From NCBI GenBank assembly GCA_910585095.1, contig CAJUBU010000008.1, forward strand, positions 67,535 through 131,534: a stretch of DNA of 64,000 nucleotides. Reading direction: 5' to 3'. Positions within the stretch are counted from its first letter, which is position 1. Each line of letters begins with the position of its first letter. A program made the translations under genes and the position numbers. The notes beneath the pieces are model-generated. The model was not told where the DNA came from. It did not search any database and worked only from the letters and a program-made list of their open reading frames with translations. This stretch comes from an uncultured Lachnospira sp. GTDB lineage: Bacteria > Bacillota > Clostridia > Lachnospirales > Lachnospiraceae. Shown here one piece after another: positions 59,840 through 64,000 of this stretch.

Positions 59840-60847
59840 ATGAATATACGACAACAGCAAGAGCAGCATGAACATCAATATCTTAGCTGCTATGCAAGTT
59901 TTAGTGATAAGTCAAAAGGCAGAGACAGACAGGAAACGCCATGTGATATGAGGACAATTTACCAGAGAGACCGAGACCGAATTATTCACTGTAAAGCATT
60001 TAGACGATTAAAACATAAGACACAAGTGTTTCTTGCGCCAACAGGAGACCATTATAGAACAAGACTTACACATACACTTGAAGTTTCTCAGATTGCAAGA
60101 AGTATTGCAAGAGCATTACGATTAAATGAAGATTTAACAGAGGCTATTGCACTTGCACATGATTTGGGGCATACTCCTTTTGGGCATGCTGGTGAGCGAA
60201 CGCTTGATGAAGTATGCCCATTAGGTTTTATACATTCTATGCAAAGCATAAGGGTTGTGGAGGTTTTGGAAAAAGATGGAATGGGGCTTAATCTTACATG
60301 GGAGGTAAGAGATGGTATAAAAAACCATAGGACATCAGGCAATCCTTCTACATTAGAGGGGAAAGTTGTACGTTTATCGGACAAAATTGCTTATATTAAC
60401 CATGATATTGATGATGCGATAAGAGCAAAAATATTTAGTGAGAAAGATATTCCTAAAGAATACACGGATATTCTTGGCGATTCAACAAAGACGAGGTTAA
60501 ATACACTAATTAATGATATTGTGATAAATAGTTTAGGAAAAAATGACATTGTTATGTCTGATAAAGTGGGCAGTGCAATGAAAAATTTAAGGCAGTTTAT
60601 GTTTCGTAGTTTGTACATGAATTGTACAGCAAAAATTGAAGAGCAAAAGGCATATAAACTTATTAAAGAATTATATGAATATTATATAAATAATATACAA
60701 GAACTTCCTTTGAATTATAAGAAGCTAATGAATGAAAAGGAGGAAATGCCAGAACGGGTAGTGTGTGATTATATTGCAGGTATGAGCGACCAGTATTGTG
60801 TTGCGAAGTTTGAAGAAATATTTGTGCCAAACTCATGGAAAGCATAG
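59840..60847 (+). CDS. dgt: Deoxyguanosinetriphosphate triphosphohydrolase
   Basis: A 335-residue HD-domain dNTPase that removes triphosphate from dGTP or related nucleotides and adjusts the dNTP pool. It has DYRTRLTHTLEV-like wording (HYRTRLTHTLEVSQIAR, first metal His near residue 80), AHDLGHTPFGHAGE near 108 (the HD pair) and KLSDKIAYINHDIDDA-type residues (RLSDKIAYINHDIDDAIR near 178). The N-terminus has a short Gln-rich run. The ATG at 59840 has an AGGAAG site upstream; an earlier TTG at 59810 would add ten residues not typical of the family. It precedes dnaG by 32 bases and rpoD follows, the usual clostridial order. Confidence 0.94.
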   Translation: MNIRQQQEQHEHQYLSCYASFSDKSKGRDRQETPCDMRTIYQRDRDRIIHCKAFRRLKHKTQVFLAPTGDHYRTRLTHTLEVSQIARSIARALRLNEDLTEAIALAHDLGHTPFGHAGERTLDEVCPLGFIHSMQSIRVVEVLEKDGMGLNLTWEVRDGIKNHRTSGNPSTLEGKVVRLSDKIAYINHDIDDAIRAKIFSEKDIPKEYTDILGDSTKTRLNTLINDIVINSLGKNDIVMSDKVGSAMKNLRQFMFRSLYMNCTAKIEEQKAYKLIKELYEYYINNIQELPLNYKKLMNEKEEMPERVVCDYIAGMSDQYCVAKFEEIFVPNSWKA

Positions 60848-60879
60848 TGTTATAGGGTATGTTATTACAGGAGGAAAAG

Positions 60880-62625
60880 ATGTATTCAAGAGAATTAATA
60901 GATGAAGTAATATCACGCAATGATATTGTAGATGTTATTTCACGGTATGTAAGTTTAAAAAAGAGCGGCAGCTCATATCAAGGTTTATGCCCATTTCACA
61001 GTGAAAAATCGCCATCGTTTTCTGTTTCACCGACAAGACAGCTCTATCATTGCTTTGGCTGTGGTGTTGGCGGAAATGTTATAACATTTGTGATGGAATA
61101 TGAACATTGTTCTTTTCTTGATGCAGTAAATGTATTGGCAGAACGAGTGAATATGGAATTGCCAACCACAGGGTATAATCATGATGAAAAGATAGAACGT
61201 GATATTAAGGCAAAGCTGTTTGATATTAATAAAGCAGCAGCAATATTTTATTATAAACAGTTAAGACAAGAAAGCGGAAAGATTGGTATGTCTTATCTGG
61301 TAAAAAGGGGATTATCTTCTGAGACGATTGATAAGTTTGGACTAGGATATGCGCCGCAGAATGTATTATTGTATCGCTTTTTAAAAGATAAAGGTTATGA
61401 TGATGATATTCTTAAAGAATCGGGTTTATTTACATATGAAAAAGGAATCCATGATAAATTTTGGAATCGAGTAATGTTTCCAATTATGGATTATAATAAT
61501 CGAGTTATTGGTTTTGGTGCAAGAGTTATGGGTGATGCAAAGCCAAAGTATCTCAATTCGCCAGAGACAAAGTTGTTTGATAAAAGCCGTAATTTATATG
61601 GTTTGAATGTTGCGAAAAATTATGGTAAAAATAATCTTATTATATGTGAGGGCTATATGGATGTTATAGCACTCCATCAAGCAGGTTTTCATCAAGCAGT
61701 GGCATCGCTTGGGACATCATTGACATCAGGACAAGCAAGACTGTTAAAACGTTATTCCGATAATATTTTAATAACATATGACAGTGACGAGGCAGGAGTG
61801 AAGGCTGCTCTAAGAGCTATTCCAATACTCAAAGAAGTAGGATTATCCGTTAAGATAATTCATATGCAGCCTTATAAAGATCCTGATGAATTTATTAAAG
61901 CGTTAGGTGCAAAGGCATTTCAAGAAAGAATTGACAGTGCAGAAAATAGTTTTATGTATGAAATTGGCATAATTGAGAAAAGATATGACAGAGGGGACCC
62001 TGAAGCAGAAACAAATTTTGAGAGAGAAGCAGCGGCAAAGCTTGCACAGTTTCCTGAACGATTAGAGAGAGAAAATTATACAAAGGCTGTTGCGAATCAA
62101 TATCATATTGATTATGCTGGTTTGATGGAATTGGTTGTCAATTATGGAAATAATGTGGGAATCCTGTCTAAAACTCAACCAAAGCCAACAACAGCACCAG
62201 TCAAAAAGAAAAGGGAAAGCGGAGTAAGACAAGCTGAAAAGATATTGCTCACATGGATGATGGATAGTAAAGAGGTCTTTCAGAAAGTAAGCGTATATAT
62301 TAAACCATCTGATTTTATTGATACACTTCTTGAAGATGTGGCAGCAAAGTTGTACAAACAGTATGAAGAAGGACAAGTAAATCCCGCAACAATTATTAAT
62401 ACATACGAGACAGAGGAGGAACATAATGAAGTTGCAGCATTATTTTCAGAGGATTTAAATAATAATTTAAATCATTTTGAGCGTGAAAAAACGCTAAATG
62501 ATATTGTTATAAAGGTTAAAAAAAATAGTATTGAGTATGCGTTAAATCATACGAATGATGCAAAAATGCTGCAAGAACTAATGAATCAGCAGATTCATAT
62601 TAGTAATATTCATATCACTTTATAA
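60880..62625 (+). CDS. dnaG: DNA primase
   Basis: Makes RNA primers for DNA replication. The 581-residue protein has an N-terminal zinc finger (CPFHSEKSPSFSV and CFGCGVGGN, residues 36-65), a Toprim core with NLIICEGYMDVIALHQAGF near 252 and ITYDSDEAGVKAA near 303 (catalytic acidic residues), and a C-terminal helicase-binding region after about residue 440 that is typical of Firmicutes. The ATG at 60880 has a perfect AGGAGG site; a TTG at 60859 is less likely. It lies between dgt and rpoD, the macromolecular-synthesis order. Confidence 0.96.
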   Translation: MYSRELIDEVISRNDIVDVISRYVSLKKSGSSYQGLCPFHSEKSPSFSVSPTRQLYHCFGCGVGGNVITFVMEYEHCSFLDAVNVLAERVNMELPTTGYNHDEKIERDIKAKLFDINKAAAIFYYKQLRQESGKIGMSYLVKRGLSSETIDKFGLGYAPQNVLLYRFLKDKGYDDDILKESGLFTYEKGIHDKFWNRVMFPIMDYNNRVIGFGARVMGDAKPKYLNSPETKLFDKSRNLYGLNVAKNYGKNNLIICEGYMDVIALHQAGFHQAVASLGTSLTSGQARLLKRYSDNILITYDSDEAGVKAALRAIPILKEVGLSVKIIHMQPYKDPDEFIKALGAKAFQERIDSAENSFMYEIGIIEKRYDRGDPEAETNFEREAAAKLAQFPERLERENYTKAVANQYHIDYAGLMELVVNYGNNVGILSKTQPKPTTAPVKKKRESGVRQAEKILLTWMMDSKEVFQKVSVYIKPSDFIDTLLEDVAAKLYKQYEEGQVNPATIINTYETEEEHNEVAALFSEDLNNNLNHFEREKTLNDIVIKVKKNSIEYALNHTNDAKMLQELMNQQIHISNIHITL

Positions 62626-62725
62626 TCTATAAAAAATGTATTAGTAATATGTTGCAGCGATATTATATCGTGCAATTTTTAAGTATCGAATATATGTGAA
62701 AAGAAATGGAAGGATGGATTAGACC

Positions 62726-64000
62726 ATGGCAAAAACAAAGGAAAATAAGGAAAGTAAGAGCAAGAATATGAAAGGCACAAGAAAGGAAAAAGTGTCCATG
62801 AAGGAAAATAACACAAATAGTACAAAGAAATCATCTAAAACAGTGCGAGAAGAAAAAGACATAAAAGATGAGATAGACTTAGAAGAAATGGAATTAGACA
62901 AAGAACAAGAAGCTCAAAAATTAGAAGAACAAAGGATGCAAGAACAAATTGCAAAGTTTGAAGAAAAATGTAAAGGGCTTTTGGCGTTGGCTAAGAAAAA
63001 GAAGAATGTGTTAGATTACCAAGAGATAATGGCTTATTTTCTGGATACAGACTTTGAAGCCGATAAGATGGAGAAAGTCTTTGAATTTTTGGAAGTCAAT
63101 AATGTTGATGTTAAAATGTCCGAAGATGAAGTTGACGAGGACGACATTATATTGGATGCTGAAGAAATTAATATTGAAAAAATTGACCTTTCTGTTCCAG
63201 ATGGTATTGGACTTGAGGACCCTGTTAGAATGTATCTAAAAGAGATTGGTAAAGTGCCGCTTTTATCAGCAGAGGAAGAAATTGAATTTGCAAAACAGAT
63301 GGAGCAAGGCAATGAGATGGCAAAAAAGCGTCTTGCAGAAGCTAATTTAAGATTGGTGGTAAGTATTGCAAAGCGATATGTGGGCAGAGGTATGTTATTT
63401 CTTGATTTGATTCAAGAGGGGAATCTTGGACTGATTAAAGCAGTTGAAAAATTTGATTACAGAAAAGGTTATAAATTTAGCACGTATGCAACCTGGTGGA
63501 TAAGACAAGCAATTACAAGAGCCATTGCAGACCAAGCAAGGACAATTAGGATTCCAGTTCATATGGTGGAGACCATTAATAAGCTGGTGCGTGTATCAAG
63601 ACAGCTTCTTCAAGAGTTAGGAAGAGAGCCATCACCAGAAGAAATTGCAGAGGCTATGGATATTCCAGTAGAGAGAGTTCGCGAAATTCAAAAAATTTCT
63701 CAAGAGCCAGTGTCATTAGAAACGCCAATAGGTGAGGAGGAAGATAGTCACTTGGGTGATTTTATTCAAGATGACAATGTTCCAGTGCCTGCTGATGCGG
63801 CTGCATCAACGCTTCTTAAAGAACAGCTTGTTGAGGTACTCAGCACGCTTACAGAGAGAGAACAAAAGGTGTTAAGGCTACGTTTTGGCATGGATGATGG
63901 CAGGGCTAGAACACTAGAAGAGGTTGGAAAAGAATTTAATGTAACAAGAGAGCGTATCAGGCAGATAGAAGCAAAAGCGTTAAGAAAGTTAAGACACCCA
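62726..64000 (+). CDS. rpoD: Primary sigma factor RpoD (SigA), 3' end cut by the window
   Basis: The frame runs from an ATG at 62726 with a GGAAGG site upstream to the window edge, giving 425 residues without a stop. The first 80 residues are a Lys/Glu-rich low-complexity extension ahead of region 1.1. Then follow region 1.2 (DPVRMYLKEIG), region 2 (RLVVSIAKRYVGRGMLFLDL and FDYRKGYKFSTYATWWIRQA, cited in parts), region 3 and region 4 with VTRERIRQIEAKALRKL at the very end. Only the last dozen or so residues should be missing. The Lys-rich N-terminal extension is unlike Bacillus SigA but occurs in Clostridia. It is the last gene of the dgt-dnaG-rpoD series. Confidence 0.96.
   Translation, partial: MAKTKENKESKSKNMKGTRKEKVSMKENNTNSTKKSSKTVREEKDIKDEIDLEEMELDKEQEAQKLEEQRMQEQIAKFEEKCKGLLALAKKKKNVLDYQEIMAYFLDTDFEADKMEKVFEFLEVNNVDVKMSEDEVDEDDIILDAEEINIEKIDLSVPDGIGLEDPVRMYLKEIGKVPLLSAEEEIEFAKQMEQGNEMAKKRLAEANLRLVVSIAKRYVGRGMLFLDLIQEGNLGLIKAVEKFDYRKGYKFSTYATWWIRQAITRAIADQARTIRIPVHMVETINKLVRVSRQLLQELGREPSPEEIAEAMDIPVERVREIQKISQEPVSLETPIGEEEDSHLGDFIQDDNVPVPADAAASTLLKEQLVEVLSTLTEREQKVLRLRFGMDDGRARTLEEVGKEFNVTRERIRQIEAKALRKLRHP

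Overview
This 64 kb window is a densely packed, AT-rich chromosomal segment from a low-GC anaerobic Firmicute, most likely a Clostridia member of the Lachnospiraceae type. That is an inference from gene content and order: a SCIFF-peptide radical SAM maturase tail directly before a fused secDF, Rex, MecA, a two-gene SmsCB Fe-S assembly system, mazF behind alr, and the dgt-dnaG-rpoD series. No rRNA, tRNA, CRISPR array or prophage module is visible. Many genes have strong GGAGG-type ribosome binding sites, which were used to correct several starts.

Layout. 1-5.6 kb: end of the SCIFF maturase gene, secDF, recJ and a lipoprotein solute-binding protein. 5.6-15.5 kb is accessory: an unrecognised small gene, a predicted Type IIS restriction-modification pair (double methyltransferase with N-terminal HTH plus AlwI-like nuclease), a broken BspA-like leucine-rich-repeat gene with a dockerin, a TetR/short-chain dehydrogenase/condensation-fold acyltransferase operon with a clear TetR operator, a TnpV remnant and one copy of a structured dispersed repeat. 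15.5-20 kb (minus strand): CLC antiporter, CYTH protein, HU and an ABC-F ATPase. 20-30.7 kb: MetH with its separate reactivation protein, Rex, a coiled-coil protein, NAD(P)HX repair enzyme, alanine racemase, MazF, a CBS/CorC protein and a homocysteine synthase.

30.7-49.6 kb: a GGDEF protein overlapping a fused ABC permease-ATPase, ilvN-ilvC, an AraC regulator divergent from a two-gene ABC exporter, a second copy of the structured repeat, a secreted PIG-L-type deacetylase, mecA, smsC-smsB, an S66 peptidase, and leuC-leuD followed by an overlapping glycosyltransferase. The branched-chain amino-acid genes lie in two separate blocks.

49.9-57.2 kb is the most interesting stretch. It is a compact operon resembling a stripped-down Tad/type IV pilus machine: a small membrane peptide, a TadA/CpaF-like ATPase, one long TadB/TadC-like membrane protein, two tiny single-span proteins missed by ordinary ORF cutoffs, and two TadE-like single-span proteins. 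It is followed by a large secreted protein with ricin-type, fibro-slime and InlB-type repeat regions. No prepilin peptidase or outer-membrane part is encoded here. A decayed purN lies just beyond, and the window ends with a CNNM/CorC protein, a TIGR04086-like membrane protein, dgt, dnaG and a truncated rpoD.

All functional calls come from reading motifs and family resemblance by eye; no database search was run.
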